This document shows positions 22,472-33,480 of a DNA stretch of 64,000 nt, piece after piece (positions within the stretch are counted from its first letter, which is position 1; the number at the start of each line of letters is the position of its first letter). Location of the stretch: contig JAJTUP010000022.1 in NCBI GenBank assembly GCA_021399435.1, positions 496,001 through 560,000 on the forward strand, written 5' to 3'. The notes under the pieces are model-generated. The model did no database searches, had not been told where the DNA came from, and saw only the letters and a program-made list of their open reading frames with translations. The DNA comes from Diaporthe sp. PMI_573. Its lineage: Eukaryota > Ascomycota > Sordariomycetes > Diaporthales > Diaporthaceae. The position numbers and the translations under genes were made by a program.

Positions 22472-25269
22472 GTTGGTGAGGACAGAGAAATAGAGGCGAG
22501 GCGAGGTAGAATATGTTGGAGAGATCAGACAAGAGGTGGCAATGAGAAACAGAAAAGGAAGCCAGAGACTTGTGGCTTATTATATGTATGTCTAGGGAAA
22601 CTTTTCCGGCAGCGCGATAAATCAATTCCCCATGACCTAACGCTTTGGCAGGGCCGGTAGCGGGGGCCAAGTGTACAGCACAGGACGTATTAGATGCGGC
22701 AGCGAGGTCGAGCGTGTCGGATGTGGGTGTGTCGTGAAGACATTGGCCCGAGACAGGCAACGGATCGAATCAGGACACCACGCTGGTGGCAGCCAGGGCC
22801 CTCCTAGATCCCGAGCGAGAGGCGAACCTTGTCAATGGGCGGACTGGCAGACAGGGCCACAGGGATGGGGCCAGTAGGCAAAGACAAAAGGAAAGACCAG
22901 GACTAGGCAATTCCAGACCGGACTATTTTGGGGGGAAGATCCACGATGGGGCGTGGGGTGAACTCCAGTAGAGTCCACGGCCATACACAGTACTGTGTAG
23001 ACGGCCATGATCTGATCCGGGTTCCTTCAAGCTGGCTGGCTGGCTGGTTTCCCTGCCGGATGCTTCGAAGAGACGTCCACTTCGCGAATTCGCTACAGGG
23101 CCGGTATTGTCGGCAGTGAGGTCTGATCCGCAGCGCATATGCCACCGGGACCTTGAGCGTCCTGTCTATGTCAGGGCAAGAAATCCGGTGACCTGGCACG
23201 CCCGGTGCTGCGGGTAAGCAGGTGAAAAGCCCGGTCGCCATGTCGCACGACAGGGTGGGATACTTTTCTGGATGTTTGCAGCATTCCGTGCAGGTGGCTG
23301 AGAACCTTGAGCGCGTCATTGGAGGACAAATCATCCGAAGGGTGTCGAAGATTTCTGGTGTCGCACTGGCCACCTTTTTCTGCCAGGCGGATATCAATTT
23401 GAACTTTTCCGACAGTTGAAGCCTTCCCAAGCCTGAGTAGAGGCTCTGCTTGTCCCCCCGGCAGCCCTCCAGAGTCAACCAAAGGAGACAAGGAAGTCTC
23501 TGGGGGAAGTTGCAGGCTTGATTGCGAGCTGGGCGACAGCGCAAGACTGGGGACGGGGCAGAAAGGCGGGGGACGAAAGAAGGATACCCCACGAGACATA
23601 AAGAAAAGGGAAGGCGGTGGGCTGCTCAAAGATGAACGCCAAGTAGCAGCGAGGCCGGCACTGTTGGCTGCATTGGCTGCATCAAGGCTGGATTGGTTTG
23701 GGTGCTGCGACTGCTGTTGCGTGTCTAATGCCTGCAGGCATGGGCAGGCTGATGTGAACGGATGGTGGGCTCAAGTCTCGGAGACGGCGAAGACAGGGGC
23801 AAACGTCATGAAGCCGACGAGGATTGTCAGCGAGCACGTCGACTGACAACAAAAGTCATCCCACGTCGTGACAGCAGACGTGGGCTGTCGTTGAACTGCG
23901 AGGTCACCCCGATGAGATGTGTAGGCAGTACCGCGACGGAGGAAACGGTGGTGAGTGGAAGGAAAATTGGCGGGGAAGGTAATTCCACGAATGAAAGACG
24001 AGGTCAGTCCCAAGGCGGTTCTGGCTAGTCCGTGGTCGATTTCGACGACGGAATCTGGGAGAGGCTGGCAAGGCCCTCCTTGTACTGGTCATGAGGACGC
24101 AGGCACCTTGATACGCATTGTGTACATGAATCTGGCACGCCGTCAAATATGTTGTGTTCACCGGCGAATTTAGCCTGTTGGGGTGATTGAGGCTGGTGGC
24201 TGACTTGGTTGCAACCTGAAGCAAAACAGGTGGAACATGACAGACGGGCAGAATCGCGGGGTAGAAGGTCGGCTAGTCGGAGTGGACGTGGGGGCGGGGT
24301 TGTGGCTGACCTCTGCCAACCTCCTCTGCTCCTGCAGGCCTCTGCACCTTGGCACCACAGCAGCAGCTTGAGTCTTCCCCGTGTTTTCCAGAACAAGTCC
24401 CTGACATGAGCGACCATGCACAACGTCCGCCTTCTCAGCCCATGGGCTCCAGCAGCACACCAACGTGGCTGCTGCTGAGGGAATTAGGAGGTAACAAATA
24501 GTACCAAGACAGAAACATGGTAGTTCAGTACATGGTACATGTCCATTGGTAAAATCCAGTCTAGATCGCATCGTTGTGGAGCTGTCCCAGGTGCAACGGC
24601 CCGGTCTTCGGCAGCTTTTGCCCCAGCGGCGACGTATTCTGCTCCTGGTCGTCCAGCATGATCAGTCAGTCCAGTCCCAGCATCGTGGGCCCAAGGTCTC
24701 GCGGGAATCGTTCCACGCTAAGTCCCAGGATCGCATTCCGCGACGGGCAGAAGAACGTGCTGAGCTCATGACCTTCGCGAGGGTTGGCTGTCTCGTGAGG
24801 CTCGTCTGGGCACTCATCCGGTGCCCGGCCAAAAGGCAGACTATCCAGGGTCCGACAGAAATGCTCTACTGCGTGCCTAGGTGGAATCCCTCCCTGTCTG
24901 GGGAGGCCCGGTCTCTTGGTACTGTACAGCTCGAATGATGGGGAATGGGGAATTCCTCCAATTCGTGGTCTTGCTGCCCCTCCATCCCCTCTCGGTCAAT
25001 TTCTCCGATGCCAGCCTCTGCGGGCTTGAATGGACCAGGCTACTGACTATACAGCATTGGCCAATCGACCAGGCTCACATGTTATTTATTATTTAGACAA
25101 TTGATGCCGTTCACTTCTCAAGCTCACGTTCGTCTCTCCTACTTACTCACATTTTGCACTGCTCCTTCAGCACGTTGAGCAGCAACCTTGACGCAAGGCT
25201 CACCCACTGTCCACCTTGACAGACAGACAGACCTCATATCGCGAAAGGAACACATCGACAGCAGACACG
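22472..25269. other. Intergenic between divergent aldolase and oxidoreductase genes
   Basis: About 2.8 kb between two start codons, room for two promoters and long 5' UTRs. No gene is supported; frames on both strands are short and without motifs. An AT-rich patch lies at 25082-25098, about 170 bp before the oxidoreductase start. Confidence 0.6.
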
Positions 25270-26723
25270 ATGGAGCCTCTCAACGTCTTGATGGTAAGTC
25301 GGTCCTCACACTCCAATAGCACCGCAACTGTCATCTGACGGTCACGCCAGATCGGTACTGGTGAGTACACCACGGGCTTCGTGGGAGGCGGCGCCTCTGG
25401 CTCAGACAAGAAGGTCGGCGTCGTCGGCCTGTCAATGTTTGACCTGCGCCGGAGAGGCAAGGTCGGCAAGCTGGGCATGGCCGGTGTCAACGGGAAGAAG
25501 TTCCCAGCCATTCGTGAGTACAGCCCCCTCACTTCCTCGGGCCCCTGTTTCTCGCCGTCAAGCAAGCCCGGTACTGATATCAGCCAAGGGGAACATCTCA
25601 ACAAGAACATCCAGCAGGTCTACAACAACCTAGACACCTCCTTTGATTCCTTCCCCGACAACAACACTGTCGACCCGGACGCTTTCAAGAAGGCCATCGA
25701 CCAGCTCAAGCCTGGTGATGCCATCACCATCTTCACCCCCGACACAACGGTAAGATTAACATCCCAAGGGGCTGCAGCCCGGTCTGGTTGGAGCCAAGAA
25801 CTTAACGCAAGTCTCGGTAGCATTTCCCTATTGCTCTCTACGCAATCGAGCGCGGGATCCATGTCATGATCACCAAGCCCGCCGTCAAGCTCCTTGAGCA
25901 CCACGTCAAGCTCATCGAGGCTGCGCAGAAGACCGGTGTCTACGTTTACATCGAGCACCACAAGCGCTACGACCCGGCCTACGCGGATGCCCGCTTTCGG
26001 GCCCAGAAGCTCGGCGACTTCAACTACTTCTACAGCTACATGTCGCAGCCCAAGTCACAGCTCGAGACCTTCAAGGCCTGGGCAGGTGTTGAGTCAGACA
26101 TTAGCTACTACCTGAACTCGCACCACATTGACGTCAACGAGTCCATGGTCACGCAGCTCGGCTACGTCCCCGTCAAGGTGTCCGCCTCGGCCTCCAAGGG
26201 CGTGGCGACTGGGCTGGGCTGTAACGAGGCCACCGAGGACACCATCTCGCTGCTCGTGCACTGGGAGAAGCCGGGCGAGCCTGGCAAGCAAGCCACGGGT
26301 GTCTACACAGCGTCGTGGACCGCGCCCCAGAAGGCCGGCGTCCACTCCAACCAGTACTTCCACTACCTGGCCGCCAACGGCGAGATCCGCATCGACCAGG
26401 CCAAGCGCGGCTACGACGTCGCCGACGACAGCGCGGGCCAGCTCATGTGGTACAACCCCTTCTACATGCGCTACGCCCCAGACGAGGACGGAAACTTCAA
26501 CGGCCAGACCGGCTACGGCTACATCTCCATGGAGAAGTTCGTCGACGGCTGCCGCGCCGTCAACTCCAAGACCCTGACGCCCAAGGACCTCGACAACAAG
26601 GGCCTGCCGACGCTGAGCAACACTATCGCCACGACGGCCATCCTCGAGGCCGGCAGGAGGAGTATCGATGAGAACCGGGAGGTCAGGATCGAGTCCAAGG
26701 GTGGAGTGTGGAAGTTGGTCTAG
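25270..26723 (+). CDS. Gfo/Idh/MocA-family NAD(P)-dependent oxidoreductase
   Basis: Protein of 416 residues in four exons: 25270-25293, 25351-25513, 25589-25749 and 25821-26723. The introns are 57, 75 and 71 bp. The N-terminus joins to [20 protein letters not shown], a Rossmann GxGxxxxG turn; the second intron uses the acceptor CCAAG, which is the only choice that keeps IREHLNKN in frame. [13 protein letters not shown] carries the lysine of the family EKP-type motif, and [16 protein letters not shown] plus [10 protein letters not shown] supply the substrate-side histidines. The C-terminal half is the alpha/beta substrate-binding domain. Members oxidise or reduce sugars, sugar acids and inositols; this subfamily's substrate is not known to me. 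No signal peptide, so cytosolic. Divergent from the aldolase gene. Confidence 0.9.
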
Positions 26724-27401
26724 GGGACGTCGGGTCTCTGTTTGTGAAAGGAGGCCGGCTCGAGATTCTCCAGGAGCATCTTGCGTGGTTTAGATTGCAT
26801 TTTTGGGATAAGAATAGCCAAATCAAACTGAATGATTCCAACTTTGATCTGTTTTACTGCACGTTATCCGGCTTACACACGCAACTGCAGCCCTAGATAC
26901 ACAACATCGTCTCCATACGAGGTGTGGCATAGGTAAATCTGAGACGCGCAACAATGTTGATCACCATGACATTTGTATTGGCCAGGAATACCTCCCAGGA
27001 CACCTCGCTCTGTATCTCAGTCCTTTGGTTTTTTCAGTGGTGGCTGCGCCACTCTGGATTCATGTTCATTGGTAGCGAATTAGTACCAGCAATTCGCTGC
27101 ATTCACCCGCATCCTTAAGGCATATACGCGCATTTTAATCAGTACACCAATACGAAACCAACATTTTCAGAAGCTACTATACGTAGTGTGTAGGGGGGTC
27201 GACATTGACATCTGACTTTCGACTACCTAGGTACTGATATGTACCGACACTAATCATTGATATTGATATACTTCACTCCGCTACCGATTTCCAAGGCATG
27301 GTGGAGAGCCAGTATTCAGAAAATAGACAGCACATCAACATGGCAGCATGTGTCCACCTGCGAGCATTAACATACGCCTCTTGCCTCGCCGACGACTTTG
27401 C
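26724..27401. other. Intergenic, AT-rich
   Basis: Lies between the convergent oxidoreductase gene and the decayed transporter. Visibly more AT-rich than the coding DNA, with one copy of the TACCTAGGTA palindrome at 27224-27233. No gene seen. Confidence 0.6.
27224..27233. repeat. TACCTAGGTA palindrome, copy 1
   Basis: Perfect 10-bp palindrome, downstream of the decayed MFS gene. Three further exact copies lie at 30534, 31276 and 56318. Confidence 0.8.
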
Positions 27402-29299
27402 TTATCGAGCGGAGTGCGTGCGCCTGTAACTCGACCTACGGATCTCTACCTCCTCCTCATCATAACTCGCCTCGCTCATGAACGGGCTGTTGGCCCTGAT
27501 CTTCTTGCCCTGGAACAACAGAACTATAGGAATAGCGGTCATTGCGAGGCCAATGAAGCCCAGGAGCGAGCCTGCCCAGCCGAAGCCCAGGGTATTAAAC
27601 AGTGGCTGAGACGCGAGGGGCAGGAAAGCGCCGAACATATTTCTGCCGAGACTGGCAGCCGAGAGGGCGCTCGCGGCGTATTTCTCGTAGGCGTCGGTCA
27701 GGTAGTTAACAACACCGAGGTAAATAGAGTAAATGCCTATTCCAACACAGGCAATACCGCAGGTCGGGACCAGCCAGTACACACTGCCGCGGCAGCTCCA
27801 GCTGTACCAGAACAGCCCCGCGCCGAAAAACACCAAGCCCGGGATGGAGAAATAGAGGCGCGCCTCTGGGATGGGCTTCCCTGGCCTGCGGACTTGAGAT
27901 ACATCATGTCCTGCACGGGGTTGATGAAGGTGGCTATGAGTGCTCCCGCGCTGATGGCAAGCTGAACGAGGCCCGTCTGCATTACTCAAAAGTCTGGACG
28001 ACGGATGAGAAGAATAGGAAGAGAATGCCCCAGGCGAACGAGACCCATCTGAAGTTAGTTAGCAAGGTCATTGCTCTCGCACTTGATAGGGGTTTACAGG
28101 TCCTACAGGGTAAAAAAGATGACAACAGGCTCCCTAGTCAGCATCCTTGCGGGCCGCTCGAACGAAAGTTTGAGCTGCTTGACGATGGAGTCACGGTTCA
28201 GCTCGCTCTCCGCGTAGATGGGCCTTCCGGTCTCCTTCCTGAGCTTCCTCGCGCGGCGGGCGAGGATGACGTCGCTCCGAGTCTCGCGGAGGATGAACCA
28301 GAAGATGGAGATGAGACCCGGCGTTGTAGATGATCTGGACGTAGTAGATCCATCGCCACGGCTCCTGATTGTCGATCTGGATGATGGCGCTGCCGATGAA
28401 GGGCCTCAGGGCGATGCCCGTGACGGACGTGAAGCCGAAAAGGGACATGGGCAGCGAGCGGGCTCTGTCTCCCTTCCAGACGTCTGCAATAGAGCTACAT
28501 ACTATATTGATGCTGACTGACGATGCGCCTCCGCCGAACTATGCGGCAGAAAAGGTTAGTCGGGATTGCTGACGGGATGCGATGGGAGTCCACTTACAAA
28601 GCGGGTTACGATCAGTGTCGCGTAATTTTGAGCGAAAGCAGATCCAAACAGGAATGCGACGAATATTATGTACGCGCCAAAATATCTGAAGACGGGGGGG
28701 GGCATTGTCAGCGTCACTTGCGATATGAGCGCTCGCATCTGAGCCCAATGGCATCGAGATGGGAGTGAGCACATACCCAGGCATCCGGCCTTTAGCTTCG
28801 GTCAACGGCACGAGTATCAGAGGCCATACAGCGGCTCCAATGTTCCAGCTTACAGTCGCCCAAATCGAGTTGTCGAACGGTGCCGTCAGGACGTTGAACT
28901 GGGAACTGTAGTACGAGGCGCCGACTCCGTAACTCCCGGCCGGGAGGATCGGGAGGACGGAGACGAAGCAGACCGTGACCGTCAGGACCCATTTGTACCA
29001 CGTTGCCCAGTTGAAGGGGTTCTCTGGGTCGTCCAAGCCATTACACGAATGGATGACCCTGCCGTCCTCGATGGTCTTCTCGGCGCCGGGGACCCCGGCA
29101 GCTGCTTTCCGCCCTGAATCCGATGCGCCATGTTCTATGCTTGGTGGGGTTGTTGAGTCCGATGAGAAATATGCTGCATCATCTGCCTCTTGTGTTAGTC
29201 TTCTTTCTTGAGTTCTGGGACGAGAGTGACAAGAGACATACCGCGTCGTAGCGGCGCGGGCGGCCGGTGCTCTACTTTCTCAACGTCTGGCTCGGACAT
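27402..29299 (-). pseudogene. Decayed MFS transporter (DHA1, polyamine/drug-type)
   Basis: Start 29299, stop near 27402. The old splice pattern is readable: exons 29299-29242, 29182-28777, 28685-28598, 28538-28107 and 28048 onward, each intron with GT and AG. They encode DDPENPFNWATWYKW, TEAKGRMPGYFGAY, FGGGASSVSINIV, DVWKGDRARSLPMS and, near the end, KPIPEARLYFSIPG, typical of 12-helix DHA1 proton antiporters. The frame is broken in three places. One extra base lies near 28326, where NAG should run into LISIFWFILRET. A stop at 27982-27984 after SSVVQTFE is followed by a frame change and an apparent loss of several residues before MQTGLVQLAIS. One base is missing near 27890, between YLKS and RRPGKP. 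In the antiporter motif (about 28395) the expected GPxxG reads RPFIG. Loss of function is likely; sequencing error at three independent sites is the alternative. Confidence 0.85.
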
Positions 29300-30533
29300 T
29301 CCGGAAAGTGTGCGTCGTATGGTCTCGCCCAATGTTCAGGGGATCCACAGCGGCGTCAAGAGCCAGGTCGAAAATTGTAAACAAAATATGCAACTTCTGT
29401 AACTTAAGAGCTTTTATCCATCTTAAATACGTGCAGGGTCTGTGGAACTATAAAAACGGACTGGTATATATTGGTCACAATACGGACCGAAGACTAGAAT
29501 GCGGCTCTTTCGGGAGGCTCATTCGAGCATCATTGCCATCGTTGAGTTTTCCCGGTTTGTCAGGCGATTGAAATCATGGTGATGTCGGAGCCATGAGTCG
29601 TTGGCCGGGAGAACCTGGCAGCCGATGACATGAGTTGGGATGTCGTCAACAAAACTCACGACTCGCCTGATAAGCTCGCCATGTTCACGTTTTGGTTCGG
29701 GGCACAAAGTCTTGCGGCTCCGCGTCATGCCTGTCTGATAAGTTGGCGGGGCCCTGTCACCTGGTGGGCGACCCAGTTGTCGCTGTTTTATTTCGCGGCG
29801 AACATCCGAGTTGATCGGCGTGTCACGTTTGAAATCAAACTCTGGTCCACGGACGTGACATTAATTAGGGACAAATTCCGAACCCTGGCTTCACAATATG
29901 CATGGGCCCTTTCCCTGACTGCGCAACAAGATTAACTCGCTTCGAACTGTTCGACCAGTAGTAACATCGGAAGCTTCAATTACCTTGAAACCACCGTAGT
30001 ATCTCTCCAATTGAGTGGACTTCTTAGCACGGACACATTGCTTCTTTGGCTGGACCTTCAGCGGCAAATCTGGTCAAGTAATCGTGACGATTTCACTAGG
30101 AAACGCCGTGAAGCTCGTTGATCATTGCCATTATGTGTAGGATAGGCCCACTAGCATTGGTTTGCAAAACGTTGAAATTTGTACCTTCAAGGTCCTTAAG
30201 GCGCTCGAGGTAACACACGGACAATTATTGATGAATAAGAATTCTGTTGACGTATGGACGTAACTTATCGTCATGCCAGTTTTTTGGCTTTCTCGGTTAT
30301 GTTGAGAGAATTAGCAAATCGATCAAATTCAATTTTCAGGCTTGCGTGACCTTCGTATTCCACCAATATTACTGGTACACAGCACTTAAACCCAAAGATT
30401 CTAAATGAAACAGTTCTAAGACCACACAAGTTCGCTATGGATATGATCACCAGATGAGATACCTGCCAATAGGGTGATTGCCCAGTTGGATGAGTGACCT
30501 AGTATTGTGAGGGTGTTTGAGCCCCTTTTGGGC

Positions 30534-30543
30534 TACCTAGGTA
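30534..30543. repeat. TACCTAGGTA palindrome, copy 2
   Basis: Exact copy, about 230 bp before the 15-bp repeat locus at 30772. Confidence 0.8.
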
Positions 30544-30771
30544 GTCTTAATCCCAGGGTTCTTTCATATCCCGCATATGTAGATTCGACTTTCTAATCAG
30601 AGCAGTTTTGCCTTATGGATTGCGCTAAACGAGAAATCCTTCGAAGTTGGAAAAGGACCATCACTGATGCTCCTATGCTGAGACTGTGGCTTTGGTGTTG
30701 AAGAAAGTGGCTTCAACCGTAAGCGGCAAATCTACAAAGGTCAACGAAAGGCAGAAGGAGCCTTTAGAAGG

Positions 30772-30830
30772 GTATCCTGTAGGAAAGTATCCCATAAGAT
30801 GTTATCCCATAAGATGTTATCCCATAAGAG
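30772..30830 (-). repeat. 15-bp tandem repeat, locus A
   Basis: Four units. On the minus strand the unit reads ATCTTATGGGATAAC; two 15-bp copies are identical except for one end base, one is 14 bp, and the outermost is diverged. Same family as the loci at 50551 and 56232. Confidence 0.85.
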
Positions 30831-31275
30831 ATTATTCTATATAAAAAAAGCAAAGCAATAGATTTTGTACCTCGGAAGATGAAATCCGAATTGTGGAATG
30901 GACTATTGGGCAGTGACCAGTGTAAAGCATCCCGGTGGATAAAGGAGTGAGCAGTATTCTGAACCTGGGCAGAGGCTTAGAGGTCTAGTAGGTGAGTATG
31001 ATGGGTCTATGTTCCGACTTGGGCCTCATTTATTTCCCTATTGATTCTCTGCTAGCCGTTGTGATTCGGCTGCGAATTCAATTTTGACGTCTGTAATATT
31101 ACGTCACGGGCCAGCTTTCACAGCATTGTTCCAGCTTCAGATCTCAGGGTCACATTGTCTCTAAGTCGTCCTCACCGCCCAGAATCTACAGTCAGAATAG
31201 CGACTCAATTTGTTTCTGGATTCAGCATCATCGTATTTGCGGGATGATGATATTCAATTTTTGAGGTGGTAGATC

Positions 31276-31285
31276 TACCTAGGTA
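31276..31285. repeat. TACCTAGGTA palindrome, copy 3
   Basis: Exact copy, about 270 bp upstream of the start codon of the next gene. Confidence 0.8.
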
Positions 31286-31407
31286 CCGAACTACCGGCGC
31301 CCGGCGGGTCCTAGTCGCCGGATTGATTCCATAGATGCCGGTAGTCGGAGATCGCGCAATGCGCCCTCTCGCTTATCGACTTTCAAAGAACTTTTCTGGC
31401 GATTCGT

Positions 31408-31408
<1 letters not shown>

Positions 31409-31436
<28 letters not shown>
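31409..31436 (+). repeat. CA microsatellite
   Basis: Fourteen perfect CA units ending 120 bp before the start codon of the MFS transporter, so within its promoter or 5' UTR. Confidence 0.95.
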
Positions 31437-31439
<3 letters not shown>

Positions 31440-31556
31440 CTGACTGGACCGCATCCTCTCCCAACTTACGCCTCCAGCATCAAGGGCCTTCCATTTAGCT
31501 GCTGGGACAACCGCGTCATTGTGTGGGCATAGTTGAAGGCGGGGGCTTCGGGCAAG

Positions 31557-33480
31557 ATGAGCGGGGAGAACGGGGACGCGATCGTCGACCCAAGGCAAGC
31601 ACCAGCCCTCGACGGAGCGCGGGACATTGAGACAACGCCACTTCTCAACGGGCAGCGCAAAGCCAACACGGGAGATGCTGAAGGGCAACCGCATGATGGC
31701 GCCTCGGAGGACCAAGAGCAGACCGTGCTGGCCGACGACGTCACCGGCCCGAGGCTGTGGCTCATCCTCAGCAGCGCGTACATGGGTGTATTCTTAGGAG
31801 CCATTGACTCAACCATAATAGCGACGCTATCGGCACCCATCTCAAGCGAGTTCAAGTCGCTGAGCCTGCTTTCGTGGCTGGCTACCGCCTACCTGATCGC
31901 CAATGCTGCCTGCCAGCCAATATCGGGGCGCCTTACCGATGTGTTTGGGCGTGGCCCCGGGCTAGTATTCTCCAATGTCTTTTTCGCAGCAGGCAATCTT
32001 ATCTGCGGCCTTGCCCAGACCGACACCATCATGATCGTCGGCCGGGTCGTTGCCGGCGTAGGGGGCGGCGGGCTGATGTCGATCTCGACGTTCCTGGCCT
32101 CCGACCTGGTCCCCTTGAGGAAAAGAGGCATCGTCCAAGGCATCGGCAACATCTGTTATGGCTCCGGGGCCATGTTGGGTGGAGTCTTTGGCGGCTTTGT
32201 TAACGATAACTCTGCGCGGGGATGGAGGCTTGCGTTCCTGATCCAGGTCCCAGTCATCGTGATGTCGGGCCTGCTCGTGTTCTTCCTGGTCAAAGTCCCA
32301 CCCAAGGCGTCCAACAAGTCGTATATATCCCGCATCGATTTCGTTGGGGCCTTCTTAACCGTGGCGTTCCTCGTGGTTCTGCTGCTTGGCCTGAACGCGG
32401 GGGGAAACTTGGTCACTTGGACGGATCCTCTGGTCCTGACGACACTGCCTTTGGCGTTTGTCTTGCTCGTCGGCTTTGTGTTGTGGGAAAGTCGGGTAGC
32501 GCTGCCTATCATCCCAGTGCGCCTGCTGGTCAACCGGACGGTTCTCACGGCCTGTATCACCAACCTCGTCTGTACAATGGGTTCGTACCACATCTCGCCT
32601 CCCCTCTTCCATGTTTGTCTTGTTCGCTCGTTCCGGCTCTCAAGCACGATGTGCTGTGCTCTGTGGGACATCCCAGGTCGCCTTCAATCTTCTGGGCTCA
32701 GAAGATGAAACCATCTGTCAAATTTGAAGCGAGTTACAGCTTGAGAGCTTGCAGAAATACAGCAAGTTCCTGGATGAGATACCAGCCTGCTAACATTATT
32801 TTTCAGCTAATACAATGTTGATATTCTACGTACCACTGTATCTCCAAGTCCTGGGCTACACACCTACACAATCCGGTTACAGGACATTCTTCGCCTCCCT
32901 AGGTGTGTCGATCAGCTCTATCGGCTGCGGTCTGATCATGAAAAGGACAGGCCGGTACGTGGTCCTCGGCATATGTGTGCTGGTATCATTTGTGGCCGGC
33001 AACATCATGTTCTCGACCTTGGACGCCAATAGCCCGGGCTGGGTGCCGTTCCCCGCCTTCGTGCTCACAGGCGCAGGCTACGGGGGCATGCTCACGGTGA
33101 CGCTTCTGGCCTGCATTGCCGCAGTCGAACACTCCCAGCAGGCGGTCATTACATCGGCGACGTACGCGTTCAGGTCCGTGGGAGCCACGGTCGGAGTTAC
33201 AGTTGCGTCTACAGTGTACCAGAACATCCTGAAAGCGCGGCTCTGGGAGCGGTTCGGGGCGCTGCCGGGAGCAGCAGAAGAGATCAAGAGGATCAGAGAT
33301 GATCTAGGCGAGCTCAAGCATCTCCCCGATGGCTGGAAGGACGGCGTCATCGCATCATTTATGGAAGCTTTCAGGGGAGTGTGGCTGACGGGGCTGGGCC
33401 TGGCATTGGTGGGATTGATATGCGTCTCGCTGATGAGGCAGCATACTTTGCACTCGAACCTGGCAAGGAGGGAGAACTAG
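31557..33480 (+). CDS. MFS transporter, 14-helix DHA2 family, vacuolar VBA/Fnx1-like
   Basis: Membrane transporter of 565 residues in two exons, 31557-32580 and 32807-33480. The 226-bp intron (donor GTTCGT, branch CTAAC, acceptor TTTCAG) restores TMANTMLIFYVPLYLQ. After an acidic cytosolic N-terminus of about 75 residues comes AYMGVFLGAIDSTIIATL (helix 1, with the DHA2-type DSTI motif), then GRLTDVFGRGPGLVFSN (loop 2-3 signature), GRVVAGVGGGGLMS, and a helix-5 antiporter motif GSGAMLGGVFGG. ETTPLL (residues 25-30) fits the [DE]xxxL[LI] dileucine signal for AP-3 delivery to the vacuole, consistent with fungal Vba/Fnx1 proteins that move basic amino acids into the vacuole. Drug export is the alternative. 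Intact, in contrast to the MFS pseudogene upstream, which belongs to a different MFS family. Confidence 0.9.

Larger units (their letters stand above)
29300..31556. other. AT-rich gene-free block
   Basis: About 2.2 kb, the most AT-rich stretch of the window by eye, with stop codons in all frames and no gene. It holds four 15-bp repeat units (30772-30830), two TACCTAGGTA palindromes (30534 and 31276) and a CA microsatellite (31409-31436) close to the next gene's start. The composition would fit repeat-induced point mutation of an old repeat, but no TE sequence is recognisable. Confidence 0.6.
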
